From Frankia umida (lineage in GTDB: Bacteria; Actinomycetota; Actinomycetes; Frankiales; Frankiaceae): a stretch of 64,000 nucleotides of DNA. Below, piece after piece: positions 17,024 to 25,184 of this stretch. The stretch covers positions 1 to 64,000 of the forward strand of contig NZ_JALKFT010000023.1 of NCBI RefSeq assembly GCF_023242945.1. The letters run 5' to 3'. A program made the position numbers and the translations under genes. The notes under the pieces were generated by a model, which had not been told where the DNA came from, made no database searches, and worked only from the letters and a program-made list of their open reading frames with translations. Each line of letters begins with the position of its first letter. The stretch's first letter is position 1.

Positions 17024-18250
17024 TCACACGCGTTCAAGGATCGTGGCGGTGCCCATGCCGCCGCCGGTGCACATGGTGACCAGGCCGATGGTGCGGTCCT
17101 GGCGCTCCAGCTCGTCGAGCACGGTACCGAGCAGCATCGCACCGGTCGCGCCGATCGGGTGGCCCAGCGCGATGGCACCGCCGTTCACGTTCACCCGCTC
17201 CGGATCGAGCTCGAGATCGGTGATCGTCGTCAGAGCGACGGCGGCGAACGCCTCGTTGACCTCCCAGAGATCGACATCCGCGACCGTCATCCCGGCCCTG
17301 TCGAGGCAGCGCCGGGCGGCGGGCGCCGGCGCGGTGAGCATGATCACCGGTTCTGAACCGACGGCCGCGGTGGCGCGGACACGGGCCCGCGGGGTGACGC
17401 CGTTCGCCCTCAGCCAGCGCTGCGAGGCGACCACGACCGCGGCGGCACCGTCGACGACTCCGGAGGAGTTGCCGCCATGGTGGACATGGTCGATGTGGTC
17501 GACCCGCGGGTAGCGGGACAGCGCGAGTTCGTCATAGCTGAGCGGCCCGTCGTCCGGCCGGGCGGCACCGACGGCGGTGAATGCCGGACGCAGTCCGGCG
17601 AGCCGCTCGACGGTCGTTCCGGGGCGGGGGTGCTCGTCCTGCCTGAGCAGGACGTCACCGGTGGGCCCGGTGACCGGGATGATGCTGGCGGCGAACCGGC
17701 CCTGCGCGATGGCCGCGGCGGCCCGGTCCTGGCTGCGCACGGCGAACGCGTCGACGTCCGTGCGGTCGAGCCCGGCCAGAGTGGCGATGAGGTCCGCCGA
17801 GACGCCCTGGGGAACGGTGGGGTACAGCTCGCGCAGCGCCGGATTGTGGCCGTCGATGGTGACGGAGCCGGCGGTGAGGTCCCAGCGTGACATCGACTCC
17901 ACGCCGCCGGCGACGACCAGGTCCTGGGCCCCGCTGGCCACGCCGGTCGCGGCGACGGTGACGGCCTGCTGGCCCGACCCGCAGAAACGGCTCAGTGTCA
18001 GCCCGGGCACCGTCCGCGGCCAGCCGGCGAGCAGGGCCGACAGCCGGCCGATGCAGTCACCGTGGTCACCGGCGAGGATGCCGTTGCCGACGACGACGTC
18101 CTCGACCTCGGCCGGGTCGAAACCGACCCGGCTGGCCAGCGCGCGCAGACACTGCGCCAGTAGTTCCTGCGGATGCACGTCGTGCAGTGCGCCGTCGGGC
18201 CGGCCCTTGCCGCGAGGGGTCCGCACGGCGTCGACGATCCAGGCGTCCAC
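17024..18250 (-). CDS. Acetyl-CoA acetyltransferase (thiolase)
   Basis: A complete 408-residue thiolase. The acylated Cys is C90 in SRFCGSGQQ, the conserved His lies in GGAIALGHPIGATG near residue 360, and the second active-site Cys lies in CTGGGMG near 391. The NEAF motif (WEVNEAFA) is also present, so all catalytic elements are intact. It starts one base after the stop of the upstream SDR gene and is therefore cotranscribed with it from the operator-bearing region near 19160. Its role would be the final thiolytic cleavage of beta-oxidation, releasing acetyl- or propionyl-CoA. Confidence 0.93.
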   Translation of the reverse strand: MDAWIVDAVRTPRGKGRPDGALHDVHPQELLAQCLRALASRVGFDPAEVEDVVVGNGILAGDHGDCIGRLSALLAGWPRTVPGLTLSRFCGSGQQAVTVAATGVASGAQDLVVAGGVESMSRWDLTAGSVTIDGHNPALRELYPTVPQGVSADLIATLAGLDRTDVDAFAVRSQDRAAAAIAQGRFAASIIPVTGPTGDVLLRQDEHPRPGTTVERLAGLRPAFTAVGAARPDDGPLSYDELALSRYPRVDHIDHVHHGGNSSGVVDGAAAVVVASQRWLRANGVTPRARVRATAAVGSEPVIMLTAPAPAARRCLDRAGMTVADVDLWEVNEAFAAVALTTITDLELDPERVNVNGGAIALGHPIGATGAMLLGTVLDELERQDRTIGLVTMCTGGGMGTATILERV

Positions 18251-18251
18251 G

Positions 18252-19145
18252 TCAGCTCACCTCGTGGAACAGCGTGCGGGGGCGGGCGTCGGCGAGCAGC
18301 CGCCGGACCGCCTCACCGACCTCGCCCGGCGAGGTGACGGGATCCACGCCGGGTCCCCGGTGCCAGCCCTCGGCGACCGCCAGCACGAGTCCCGATGCCT
18401 CGATCACCTGGCCGGACACGTCGTGGGAGTCGGCCGACGCCAGCCAGGTGATCACGGGTGCGACGGCGGCTGGCGCGAACGCCGCGCGTACCTCGTCGGT
18501 GATCTGCAGGTTCTCGGTCAGCCGGGTCAGCGCGCCGGGAGCGATGGCGTTGACGGTGACGCCGTACCGGCCGAGTTCCTGGGCCGCGATCTGGGTGAGC
18601 GCGGCGATGCCGGCCTTGGCCGCGCCGTAGTTGGACTGCCCGGGGTTGGCGTAGAGACCGGACACGGAGGTCGTGTTGATGATGCGGGCGTCGTTGGTCA
18701 CGCCGGACTTGGCGCGCTCGCGCCAGTAGGCGGCGGCATGCCGGCTCGGGGCGAACGTGCCCTTGAGGTGCACGCGGATCACCGCGTCCCACTCGTCCTC
18801 CGACATCGAGAACAGCATCCGGTCACGCAGGATCCCCGCGTTGTTCACGAGGACGTCGAGGCCACCGAAGCTGTCGATCGCCTGCCGCACGAGGCTGGCG
18901 GCGCCATCCCAGCTGCTGATGTCGTCCGCGTTGGCGATGGCCGTGCCACCCTTGGCGACGATCTCCTCGACGACCTCGTTCGCCGGACCGCTGCTGCCGC
19001 CGGCGCCGTCGCGGGCGCCGCCGAGATCGTTCACGACGACGTTCGCGCCGTGCTCGGCCAACGCGAGGGCGTACTCCCGACCCAGGCCGCGCCCGGCGCC
19101 GGTGATGATGCAGGTTCGGCCCTGGCACGTGATGGCTTCACTCAT
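18252..19145 (-). CDS. SDR-family (3R)-hydroxyacyl-CoA dehydrogenase-like protein
   Basis: A 297-residue short-chain dehydrogenase with the cofactor motif TGAGRGLG, NNAG, and the catalytic Ser-Tyr-Lys set (TTSVSG, YGAAK). The VVNDLGGARDG insertion after the first strand and the C-terminal extension resemble the dehydrogenase module of peroxisomal multifunctional enzyme type 2 (HSD17B4), pointing to (3R)-hydroxyacyl-CoA oxidation. That stereochemistry matches MaoC-type hydratases, which are encoded nearby. It is followed by the thiolase with a one-base gap, and operator copy 4 lies 10 bp upstream of its start codon. Confidence 0.9.
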   Translation of the reverse strand: MSEAITCQGRTCIITGAGRGLGREYALALAEHGANVVVNDLGGARDGAGGSSGPANEVVEEIVAKGGTAIANADDISSWDGAASLVRQAIDSFGGLDVLVNNAGILRDRMLFSMSEDEWDAVIRVHLKGTFAPSRHAAAYWRERAKSGVTNDARIINTTSVSGLYANPGQSNYGAAKAGIAALTQIAAQELGRYGVTVNAIAPGALTRLTENLQITDEVRAAFAPAAVAPVITWLASADSHDVSGQVIEASGLVLAVAEGWHRGPGVDPVTSPGEVGEAVRRLLADARPRTLFHEVS

Positions 19146-19155
19146 GGTAGACAGT

Positions 19156-19174
19156 CAATATCGATGTCGATTTC
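19156..19174 (-). promoter_or_regulatory. Putative TetR operator, copy 4
   Basis: On the minus strand GAAATCGACATCGATATTG, in the 55-bp gap between the divergent SDR/thiolase operon and the acyl-CoA dehydrogenase gene. One bound repressor could silence both directions. Confidence 0.62.
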
Positions 19175-19200
19175 GATGCAAGGGAAGGGGGCGGACGGGC

Positions 19201-20496
19201 ATGGCTTGGGACTTCTCGACTGACCCGGACTACGCCGAGCTTCTGGCCTGGGCGGACGCGTTCGTGCGCGAGGAGTGCGAGCCCCTGGACCTGGTGGTCC
19301 GGGAGTCGCACGATCTCGGCGATCCGGTCCGGCAGGCACTCATCCCGCCGCTGCAGGCGGTGGTGCGGGAGAAGGGACTGTGGGCGACGCACCTGGGGCC
19401 CGAGCTCGGCGGCCCCGGCTACGGGCAGGTGAGACTGGCCCTGCTCAACGAGATCATCGGGCGATCGGTCTGCGCGCCCATCGTCTTCGGTTCGCAGGCG
19501 CCGGACTCCGGAAACAGTGAGATCCTCGCCCGCTTCGGCACGCCGGAACTCAAGGAGCGGTACCTCGTGCCGCTGCTCGACAACCGTATCGTGTCGTCGT
19601 TCTCGATGACCGAGCCGCAGGGCGGGGCCGATCCGAAGATCTTCACGACGACGGCGCGGCTCGACGGTGACGAGTGGGTCATCAATGGCGAGAAGTGGTT
19701 CACGTCCTACGCGGCCCTCGCCTCCTTCCTGATCGTGATGGCGGTGACCGACCCCGACGCGCCGACCTACCAGCAGCAGTCGATGTTCGTCGTTCCGGCC
19801 GGGACGCCCGGCGTGCGTATCCTGCGCAGCGTCGGAATGGGCTATGAGCCGGTCGGCGAGGGTATCGAGGGTTATGTCCGCTATGAGAACGTCCGAGTGC
19901 CGGCAGATCACATGCTCGGCCCCCGCGGCGGCGCTTTCATGGTTGCTCAGACCCGACTCGGAGGTGGGCGTATCCATCATGCGATGCGCACCGTCGGCCT
20001 GGTACGAAGAATCTTCGACATGATCTGCGAACGCGCCGTGTCCCGCTTCACCCAGGGCGAGGTTCTCGGGGACAAGCAGCTTGTTCGGCAGATGGTCGCC
20101 GACTCGTGGATGGAGATCGAGTCCTTCCGGCTGCTGACCCTGCAGACCGCGTGGAAAATCGACAGGTACCAGGACTACAAGGTCGTGCGGGCGGACATCT
20201 CGGCCGTCAAGGCGATGATGCAGAAGGTGCTGCACGACGTCAGCGCCCGCGCGCTGCAGCTGCACGGCTCGCTCGGCACGACGCACGAGATGCCCTTCGT
20301 CCACTACCTGGTCGAGTCCTTCGTGCTCGGGCTTGCCGACGGGCCGACCGAGGTCCACAAGATCACACTTGCCCGGGAGCTGCTCAAGGGCGTCCCGGCT
20401 TCGAAGGATGTGTTCCCCTCGGGGCATCTGCCACGGCTGCGCGCCGAGGCCGAGGCGAAGTTCGCCGATCGTCTCGCCGGCATACCGCGGACCTGA
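19201..20496 (+). CDS. Acyl-CoA dehydrogenase (ACAD10/11-like)
   Basis: A 431-residue flavoprotein with the acyl-CoA dehydrogenase domain order. SMTEPQGGADPK near residue 140 and NGEKWFTS near 165 bind FAD and substrate, and the C-terminal helical domain contains LHGSLGTTHEMP. The late DGPTEVHK replaces the usual YEGT motif, as in the ACAD10/11 subgroup. The ATG at 19201 follows AAGGGAAGGGGG; the open frame upstream is only antisense of the SDR. In this subgroup a linked APH-type kinase acts on 4-hydroxyacyl-CoAs before the dehydrogenase-like subunit removes phosphate, and such a kinase gene lies just downstream. 4-hydroxy-acid catabolism is therefore a testable alternative to simple dehydrogenation. 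Confidence 0.9.
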   Translation: MAWDFSTDPDYAELLAWADAFVREECEPLDLVVRESHDLGDPVRQALIPPLQAVVREKGLWATHLGPELGGPGYGQVRLALLNEIIGRSVCAPIVFGSQAPDSGNSEILARFGTPELKERYLVPLLDNRIVSSFSMTEPQGGADPKIFTTTARLDGDEWVINGEKWFTSYAALASFLIVMAVTDPDAPTYQQQSMFVVPAGTPGVRILRSVGMGYEPVGEGIEGYVRYENVRVPADHMLGPRGGAFMVAQTRLGGGRIHHAMRTVGLVRRIFDMICERAVSRFTQGEVLGDKQLVRQMVADSWMEIESFRLLTLQTAWKIDRYQDYKVVRADISAVKAMMQKVLHDVSARALQLHGSLGTTHEMPFVHYLVESFVLGLADGPTEVHKITLARELLKGVPASKDVFPSGHLPRLRAEAEAKFADRLAGIPRT

Positions 20497-20511
20497 TGAC
20501 CGGCGGTCATC
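20495..20511. terminator. Short hairpin between convergent genes
   Basis: GATGACC-GGC-GGTCATC forms a 7-bp stem with a 3-base loop at the stop codon of the acyl-CoA dehydrogenase gene, facing the convergent kinase-like gene. No U tract follows. Confidence 0.4.
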
Positions 20512-20594
20512 GGCCCGGCCGCGACGCCGCCCGGCCAGGCACGGCGCAGCCGGCCCCCGACCCCGGGCCGCTGGGAGCCCGAGGCCGGCACGTG

Positions 20595-21605
20595 TCAGAG
20601 CGGCTGGTCGAGCAGGGCGGCGGCTCGGGCAAGCAGGCCGGGCAGTACGTCGGCGATCTGTTCGGCCAGCGGGTTCGGGGTCGGCCCCTGTCGCGCGTGC
20701 TTGACGATCAGAGACCAGGTGGCGGTGGCCTTGAAACACGCCAGTGCCTGGAACCAGGGCAGCGCGGGTACCTCGCGGTCAAGGTGCCCGGCGTAGGCCT
20801 CGGCGAGATCGGCCGGGGTGGGCAGCAGACCCACATAGCGGCTCGGGCGCTGGTAGGTGGCCGGATCGGCGTTGATGAGAAACCAGCCGAGATCCACCCG
20901 GGGATCGCCGACCGACCAGATCTCCCAGTCGATGACCGCGGTGACCGTCGGGCCTGTGGCCAGCAGGTTACCGAGACGAAAATCGCCGTGCACGATGGCG
21001 GCGCCCATGGCTGCCGGCACGGAGCCAAGAAGTGTCCGCGCGATCCTCGCCCATCCGGGCGCCAGGTTCTCGTCGACGGTTCCCAACGCGCGTGTCCACC
21101 GTCGTACCTCGTCGACCAGGCTGATCCGGGGCTCGTCGGCCAGCCCGAGCTCGGCCGGGTCCAGTCGGTGCAGGGTGGCGAGGGCGCGCACGGCGTCCTG
21201 GACGCGGTCGGTGAGCACCGCCGGATCGTCCGCCTCGGTCGCGTCCGCCGGGTCGTCGGTGTCGAACAGCGGCTCGACCGAGGTTCCGGGGACGAAGGAC
21301 ATCACGAACAGCGGCGGGACGGCGGGGGGATCCCCGCGGTCCTCCCACAGGACCGTCGGCACGGGGACGTCGGTCGGCGCCAGTCTGCGCAGCAGCAGGG
21401 CCTGGCGCAGGACATCGCGGTTACGCACCGGCTTCAGGCCTGGCGGAGCAACCTTGACGACGACCGGACGGGAGGCTCCGTCAACAGTGGCTGTTCCGGT
21501 GTAGGACAGGCTGGACGCGCCGCCGGACAGCCGGCGCAGCCCGCCGAGCTCGATGGCCGTGAGTCGGGTCTCCAGTGTGTCGAGGTCGATGTCGATCGCC
21601 ATCAT
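20595..21605 (-). CDS. APH-type phosphotransferase (ACAD10/11 partner-like)
   Basis: A 336-residue protein-kinase-like phosphotransferase. VVVKVAPP supplies the ATP-binding Lys, VHGDFRLGN near residue 200 is the catalytic loop, and VIDWEIWSVGDP holds the metal-binding Asp. The DWE form, and the Leu-Gly-Trp-Phe after DPRVD, are typical of the group fused or linked to ACAD10/11 dehydrogenases rather than antibiotic kinases. The frame begins with two Met codons (21605, 21602). It is convergent with the ACAD gene and divergent, across 33 bp, from an SDR gene. Known relatives (such as LvaA in levulinate catabolism) phosphorylate 4-hydroxyacyl-CoA, which fits this context. Confidence 0.85.
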   Translation of the reverse strand: MMAIDIDLDTLETRLTAIELGGLRRLSGGASSLSYTGTATVDGASRPVVVKVAPPGLKPVRNRDVLRQALLLRRLAPTDVPVPTVLWEDRGDPPAVPPLFVMSFVPGTSVEPLFDTDDPADATEADDPAVLTDRVQDAVRALATLHRLDPAELGLADEPRISLVDEVRRWTRALGTVDENLAPGWARIARTLLGSVPAAMGAAIVHGDFRLGNLLATGPTVTAVIDWEIWSVGDPRVDLGWFLINADPATYQRPSRYVGLLPTPADLAEAYAGHLDREVPALPWFQALACFKATATWSLIVKHARQGPTPNPLAEQIADVLPGLLARAAALLDQPL

Positions 21606-21638
21606 TTCCTCTCGTTGGGTTGATATCAGGGAGACAAC

Positions 21639-22424
21639 ATGTCAGGGCTGTGCGAAGGCAGGACGGCGCTGGTCACCGGGGCAAGCAGAGGTCTCGGAAA
21701 AGCCATCGCCCAGCGGCTTGCCGCCGAGGGCGCCACGGTGATCATCACTGCGCGTACCCTGGAACCGGATGAGCGGTATGTAGGTTCCCTGCGGGAGACC
21801 GCAGAGGAGATCAAAGCGGCTGGAGGGTCTGCGATCGCCATTCCTTGCGACCTTTCCCAAGATGGCGAACGTGAGCGCTTCTTCGCCGCTGCAGTAGCTC
21901 AGGTCGGGTCACCGGATATTTTGGTCAACAATGCTGCTGTGACTTTTCTCCGCACGCTCGAAAAATTCCCCGAACGCCGGGCCAGGCTGATGCTCGAGAT
22001 GCATGTCATCGCTCCGATGCATCTTATTAGGCTCGCTGTTCCGAGTATGCGGGAGCGTGGTGGTGGCTGGATTCTTAATCTCACCTCCGTCGCTGCCAGG
22101 CTGCCCGTCGGACCGCCGTTCTCAACCTTTGACGCGACGGCCGGATTTGGTCTTTACGGTACGGTCAAAGCCGCGCTCGACCGGCTGACCGGGTCCTTCG
22201 CGGCCGAGCTCCATCCCGACCGGATCGCGGTGAACGCGGCGGCCCCTTCCAATCCGGTGGCCACCCCGGGGGCCGGGACCCTGGACCTGGCGAAGGAGGA
22301 GACCGAGGAGATCGATCTGATCGTCGAGACCGCGCTCGCTCTCTGTACGGCTGACCCCGCCACCACGACCGGCCGGATCGTCCACACGCAGTCCTTTCTC
22401 CGGGAGCTCGGGCGCCAGGTCTGA
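21639..22424 (+). CDS. SDR-family oxidoreductase
   Basis: A 261-residue short-chain dehydrogenase with TGASRGLG for NAD(P) binding, NNAA at the usual NNAG position, a serine segment NLTSVAAR and a YGTVK catalytic motif. An insertion (PVGPPFSTFDATAGFG) lies between the Ser and the Tyr. Codons from about 21900 to 22140 are visibly less GC-rich than the neighbours (for example TTTTGGTCAACAATGCT), which may indicate recent acquisition of this stretch. The RBS is GGGAG before the ATG. It is divergent from the kinase-like gene and probably belongs to the same pathway. Confidence 0.87.
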   Translation: MSGLCEGRTALVTGASRGLGKAIAQRLAAEGATVIITARTLEPDERYVGSLRETAEEIKAAGGSAIAIPCDLSQDGERERFFAAAVAQVGSPDILVNNAAVTFLRTLEKFPERRARLMLEMHVIAPMHLIRLAVPSMRERGGGWILNLTSVAARLPVGPPFSTFDATAGFGLYGTVKAALDRLTGSFAAELHPDRIAVNAAAPSNPVATPGAGTLDLAKEETEEIDLIVETALALCTADPATTTGRIVHTQSFLRELGRQV

Positions 22425-22490
22425 CAACCCGGACCGTGTACCTCAGGGCCGGGAGAGTCTGCTACTCCGACGTAGCACACGCCCATCTTT

Positions 22491-22509
22491 CGACTTCGAC
22501 GTCGGTTTC
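22491..22509 (-). promoter_or_regulatory. Putative TetR operator, copy 5
   Basis: On the minus strand GAAACCGACGTCGAAGTCG. It sits after the SDR gene and about 140 bp before the decayed thiolase, so it was probably the control site of that lost gene. Confidence 0.58.
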
Positions 22510-22610
22510 AATACTGTTGGAGTGGCGGGTTCGGCGTCAACCCCAGCCCGGCGACGATTGGATGTGCAGCGACCGTGACACCTCCTCTTCGATCACCATG
22601 GATCTTCGAC

Positions 22611-22640
22611 TTCGACAACCACCAATTCGACAACCACCAA
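22611..22640. repeat. 15-bp tandem duplication
   Basis: TTCGACAACCACCAA is present twice head-to-tail (22611-22625, 22626-22640), directly before the thiolase remnant. It looks like a replication slip at a deletion scar. Confidence 0.9.
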
Positions 22641-22643
22641 TAG

Positions 22644-22970
22644 GAGGCGGAAGACGCCTTCACCCGCTGCCAGGATCGGAGCCTGCGCTACCGGGGTGTG
22701 CGGTGGGCGGACGTGGACGGCGGGCGCCGTCTGCTGGTCGGCGGGACGACCAGCTCGTGTTCGACTCGGGCGCGACCTGGCGGGACGGCGCGATGCCGGT
22801 CAATGTGTCCGGTGGCCTGGAGTCCAAGGGGCATCCTGTGTCGGCGACCGGTATCGCCAACATCTGGGAGGTCTGCCATCACCTGCGTGGTGAGGCCGTC
22901 GACCGTCAGATCGAAGGCGCCCGGGCTGGCGTCCGCGCGGCGTGCCACGCGCTCATGGGGTCGTGGTCTG
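22644..22970 (+). pseudogene. SCP2/lipid-transfer-type thiolase, C-terminal remnant with frameshift
   Basis: The first frame reads EDAFTRCQDRSLRYRGVRWA, like the conserved DAFT segment of SCP-x/Ltp thiolases. A second frame from about 22760 reads MPVNVSGGLESKGHPVSATG followed by IANIWEVCHHLRGEAVDRQ, the conserved Gly-His-Pro block and C-terminus of that family. The catalytic N-terminal half is missing and the two parts are out of frame. The end overlaps the stop of the PucR gene. This relic shows that a second thiolase once lay under operator copy 5. Confidence 0.75.
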
Positions 22971-23936
22971 TTGGATTCTGCGGATCGCCAGGGCAAGCTG
23001 CAGACGCAGTCGGCCGGCGGGCTCGCGGACGGGCCATCCGAGGGCGGTCTCGGCCTGGGAGAGGCGGGCCTGCAGGGTGGAATGGTGCACGTTCAGGAGC
23101 CGGGCGGCGTGGCGCAGGCTGTCGGCGCGGGCCAGAGCATCGAGAGTCGTCAGCATCCAGGTCGTCGTCGCACCGGCGTGTGCCAGCGTCTGAACGTCGG
23201 GTACCGGGCCCGCGTCGAGATCGACGGCGCGGACGAGCAGCGCGAGACCGCCCAGCTCGTCGGCGTACACCACGCGCGGTCCCGGGTCCGTGGCGTTGCC
23301 TTCGGCGGTCAGCCGCAACGCCAGCCGGGCGCCGTCCCAGGAGGAGGGCAGGTCGGCGATCGGCACCGCGCGGCCGACCCCGGCGCACATCGTGGTGGGC
23401 GCCTCGGCGTCATGGGCGATGACGCGCGCGGACCCGTCCCGCAGTGCGACCACGCGGGCCTTGGCAGGTAACCCCAGCCGACAGGCGATGCTCACTCGGT
23501 CGGCGGTGGCCACTCGGGAGTCGAGGACAAGCTCCAGCGCGGTGGAGTGGTCGAACATGCCTCGTCCGCCGCTGTGGTCGAGTGCTGCCCGCACGGCGGT
23601 CGCGGCGCGTTCCAGCACCACGGCCTGGAGGGTGCTGACGGGTCGGGCCGCCTCGAGCCAGAGCGAGTCGCCCGCCCGGTTGACCGATACGCAGGGCCAG
23701 CCAGGATCCGGGTCGCCCGAAGGCGGCTCGGCGCTGCGATCGGGTAAGGCCCGCACGAACACCAGCCGCGTCGGGTCGGACAACCGGACCGGACAGCCGG
23801 AGAGCTCCGCCGCGCTGGCCACCACCGTCCGCACGTCGGCCCGCCTGGCCACCATGAGATCAAAATGACTGATCACCTGAACGGCTACGGCCGCCTCGGC
23901 ATCCAGGTCGGCGAGTCGTACGGCGAGCTCTCTCAT
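22953..23936 (-). CDS. PucR/CdaR-type transcriptional regulator
   Basis: A regulator of about 327 residues ending in the PucR-family C-terminal helix-turn-helix (residues about 260-310: TLDALARADSLRHAARLLNV and then HHSTLQARLSQAE). The central region contains a degenerate nucleotide-binding-like domain (ALRDGSARVIAHDAEAP onward). I placed the start at the ATG at 23936; the open frame continues far upstream, but only as antisense of the esterase gene. The region ahead of ATG has GGTGGG as a possible RBS. PucR proteins usually control a neighbouring or divergent catabolic gene, here the esterase at 24168 (inference). Confidence 0.82.
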   Translation of the reverse strand: MRELAVRLADLDAEAAVAVQVISHFDLMVARRADVRTVVASAAELSGCPVRLSDPTRLVFVRALPDRSAEPPSGDPDPGWPCVSVNRAGDSLWLEAARPVSTLQAVVLERAATAVRAALDHSGGRGMFDHSTALELVLDSRVATADRVSIACRLGLPAKARVVALRDGSARVIAHDAEAPTTMCAGVGRAVPIADLPSSWDGARLALRLTAEGNATDPGPRVVYADELGGLALLVRAVDLDAGPVPDVQTLAHAGATTTWMLTTLDALARADSLRHAARLLNVHHSTLQARLSQAETALGWPVREPAGRLRLQLALAIRRIQQTTTP

Positions 23937-24167
23937 CCCACCATGGTGTCGCCACCCCGCTGGACAGACCAGCCCAAGGCCGGCGTGTGATCCGCAGGTC
24001 CGCCGGGGCGGACCTGCCTGGCAGCCATGGCGGTTCGGACGCCGCCTGGCGGAGACGACCCGTCGGATGGCGGCTGGTGTCGGACGACGGTGTCTCGCAG
24101 ACTCCTCCTGACGAGTACGGAGATGGCGGCCTGTCGTGGTCGCGGGCTTCGGCGAAGGAGAGCCACC

Positions 24168-25109
24168 ATGAGCGAGCCGACCCAGGTTCCGGTTCCGACG
24201 AGTGTCAGTGAGGTCGCGCGCCAGTTTCTGGCGGTACCGGCGGCTGCTCCGTGGAGCTACCCGGCGCTCGATGACGTGCAGGGCTGGCTGGGTTTCGTCG
24301 AGTCGGTGGATTCCACTGTGCGCGAGCGGCTCACCGGCTTCGATTTCCCGGTGGCGGTGGAGGACACCGAGATCGCCGGTGTGCGCGCCTATGTCATCGC
24401 CCTGCCGGGTACGGACACTGAGACAACACCGATCTACCTGGACCTGCACGGCGGTGCGCTGATCCTGGGAGGCGGCGAGCTGTGTCGGACGATGAGCTCG
24501 GTGACGGCGATGACCAACGGAATGATCACCTGGGGGGTGGACTACCGGATGCCGCCCCTGCATCCCTATCCGGCCGCCCTCGACGACTGTCTCGCGGTGT
24601 ACCGGGAGGCGCTGAAGCAGCGGGACCCTTCGGAGATCTTCGTGGGCGGCGGTTCCGCGGGTGGAAACCTGGCGGTGGCCCTGCTGGTCCGCGCGCGGCA
24701 GGAAGGACTGCCCATGCCCGCGGCCCTGGTGCTGCTGACTCCGGAGGTCGATCTCACCGAGTCGGGAGACACCTTCCACACCAACCGCGAGTTCGACAAC
24801 GTCCTGAGCAGCCTCCGCGAGGTGAACCTGCTGTACGCGGACGGACACGACCTGTCCGATCCGTTGCTGTCGCCGCTGTTCGCGGATCTCACCGGGTTCC
24901 CGCCCACCTTCCTGCAGTCCGGCACCCGTGACCTGTTCCTGTCCAACACCGTGCGACTGCACCGCAGGTTGCGCGCCGTCGGCGTCGACGCCGAACTGCA
25001 TGTCTTCGAGGCCATGCCACACGGCGGGTTCGGCGGTGCCAGCCCGGAGGATCTCGACCTGAGAGCCGAGATGCGCAGGTTCCTCGACCGCCATCGCGAC
25101 CCGCGCTGA
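24168..25109 (+). CDS. Alpha/beta hydrolase, hormone-sensitive-lipase type esterase
   Basis: A 313-residue esterase of the HSL family. The oxyanion motif HGGA lies at residues 94-97, the nucleophile S163 in GGGSAGGN, the acid in SGTRDLFL and the His in MPHGGFGG. No signal peptide is visible, so it should be cytosolic. The start is supported by AAGGAG before the ATG at 24168. It is divergent from the PucR regulator, suggesting regulation by it. Family members hydrolyse short acyl esters or lactones; a role in uptake or ring opening of an ester substrate for the CoA pathway is a guess. Confidence 0.9.
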   Translation: MSEPTQVPVPTSVSEVARQFLAVPAAAPWSYPALDDVQGWLGFVESVDSTVRERLTGFDFPVAVEDTEIAGVRAYVIALPGTDTETTPIYLDLHGGALILGGGELCRTMSSVTAMTNGMITWGVDYRMPPLHPYPAALDDCLAVYREALKQRDPSEIFVGGGSAGGNLAVALLVRARQEGLPMPAALVLLTPEVDLTESGDTFHTNREFDNVLSSLREVNLLYADGHDLSDPLLSPLFADLTGFPPTFLQSGTRDLFLSNTVRLHRRLRAVGVDAELHVFEAMPHGGFGGASPEDLDLRAEMRRFLDRHRDPR

Positions 25110-25184
25110 CGTGGGCGCCGTCGATCGGGCGGCCACGCGCGGATGGCCACCCGCTTCGACGAAGGTCAGGACAACGGACGCGGG

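Noticed and set aside
20595..21605. Aminoglycoside resistance kinase
   Set aside because: The DWE motif and the neighbouring ACAD10/11-like gene favour a hydroxyacyl-CoA kinase over antibiotic modification.
23940..25136. N-terminal extension of the PucR frame
   Set aside because: The extra 400 codons are the antisense of the esterase; regulator homology starts at about 23936.
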